This document shows positions 63,972-64,000 of a stretch of DNA of 64,000 nucleotides, one piece after another (the stretch's first letter is position 1; every line of letters starts with the position of its first letter). The position numbers and the translations under genes were made by a program. The notes under the pieces were generated by a model, which made no database searches, had not been told where the DNA came from, and worked only from the letters and a program-made list of their open reading frames with translations. This stretch comes from Arthrobacter sp. FW306-2-2C-D06B. GTDB lineage: Bacteria; Actinomycetota; Actinomycetes; Actinomycetales; Micrococcaceae. The stretch is from the NCBI RefSeq assembly GCF_021789175.1, contig NZ_CP084560.1, forward strand, positions 310,001 through 374,000, given 5' to 3'.

Positions 63972-64000
63972 TTAGATGCTTCCTGTGGATCCTGCCATGC

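Overview
The window reads as chromosomal DNA of a high-GC Gram-positive actinobacterium, most likely an Arthrobacter-type member of the Micrococcaceae. This rests on strong G/C bias at third codon positions, frequent GTG and TTG starts, ATGA, GTGA and TAATG overlaps inside operons, many carbohydrate ABC transporters, and the families present (DUF3151, DUF1206, AbiEi/DUF559-like, NgcEFG). No rRNA, tRNA, CRISPR array, prophage or classical insertion sequence was seen. Protein coding is dense and looks like core plus metabolic accessory genome.

Layout. 1-1.3 kb: the end of an envelope-stress cluster (AmaP-like membrane protein and an 11-mer-repeat LEA-like protein). 1.3-8 kb: an alpha-glucoside island, with a GH13 alpha-glucosidase divergent from a sugar-binding lipoprotein, two permeases, a small membrane protein and a LacI regulator, and a LacI-type operator between the divergent genes. 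8-10.4 kb: an uncharacterised protein, exonuclease III and a DUF308 membrane protein. 10.5-13.1 kb: a NarL-type response regulator and histidine kinase divergent from a secreted GlcG/HbpS-like heme-binding protein, an arrangement like Streptomyces SenS-SenR-HbpS. 13.2-16.9 kb: thiolase plus 3-oxoacid CoA-transferase A/B, divergent from an IclR regulator, with two matching operator palindromes. 17-19.2 kb: a fasciclin lipoprotein and a photolyase. 19.4-26 kb: valine/isobutyrate degradation (mmsA, 3-hydroxyisobutyryl-CoA hydrolase, mmsB, enoyl-CoA hydratase), then a MarR regulator and an acyl-CoA synthetase. 26.3-27.1 kb: nadE. 27.3-34.7 kb: a second sugar island (LacI, ABC transporter, two xylose-isomerase-like TIM barrels around a Gfo/Idh/MocA oxidoreductase) whose composition suggests oxidation and cleavage of a glycoside or polyol. 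34.8-42 kb: housekeeping and mixed genes (F420-type reductase, pyrE, hydrolase, phosphatases, SpoU methyltransferase, fba, DUF3151, a UDG-like protein). 42.3-46 kb: a secreted phospholipase C/acid phosphatase and purA. 46-50 kb: an ECF sigma factor with a probable membrane partner, CoA-binding protein, polysaccharide deacetylase lipoprotein, MmcQ/YjbR and TPR proteins. 50.2-53.5 kb: the NgcEFG N-acetylglucosamine/chitobiose transporter. 53.6-56 kb: DUF1206, DUF503 and an AbiEi/DUF559-like nuclease gene. 56-59.3 kb: purSQL. 59.7-63.8 kb: a small membrane protein, a DUF1540 protein and a large secreted S8 protease.

The most unusual signal is in the spacers. There is a set of dispersed palindromes: three 66-bp near-identical copies (family A, at 27.2, 41.4 and 44.0 kb) and several family B copies (23.7, 44.2, 54.9 and 55.95 kb). 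Both share an inner core of roughly CGTTnTGAG-CTCAnAACG. Two family B copies bracket the AbiEi/DUF559-like PD-(D/E)XK nuclease gene, an arrangement reminiscent of REP sequences around RAYT transposases but with a different enzyme fold. Other palindromic or tandem elements lie at 26.2 kb and at the right end.
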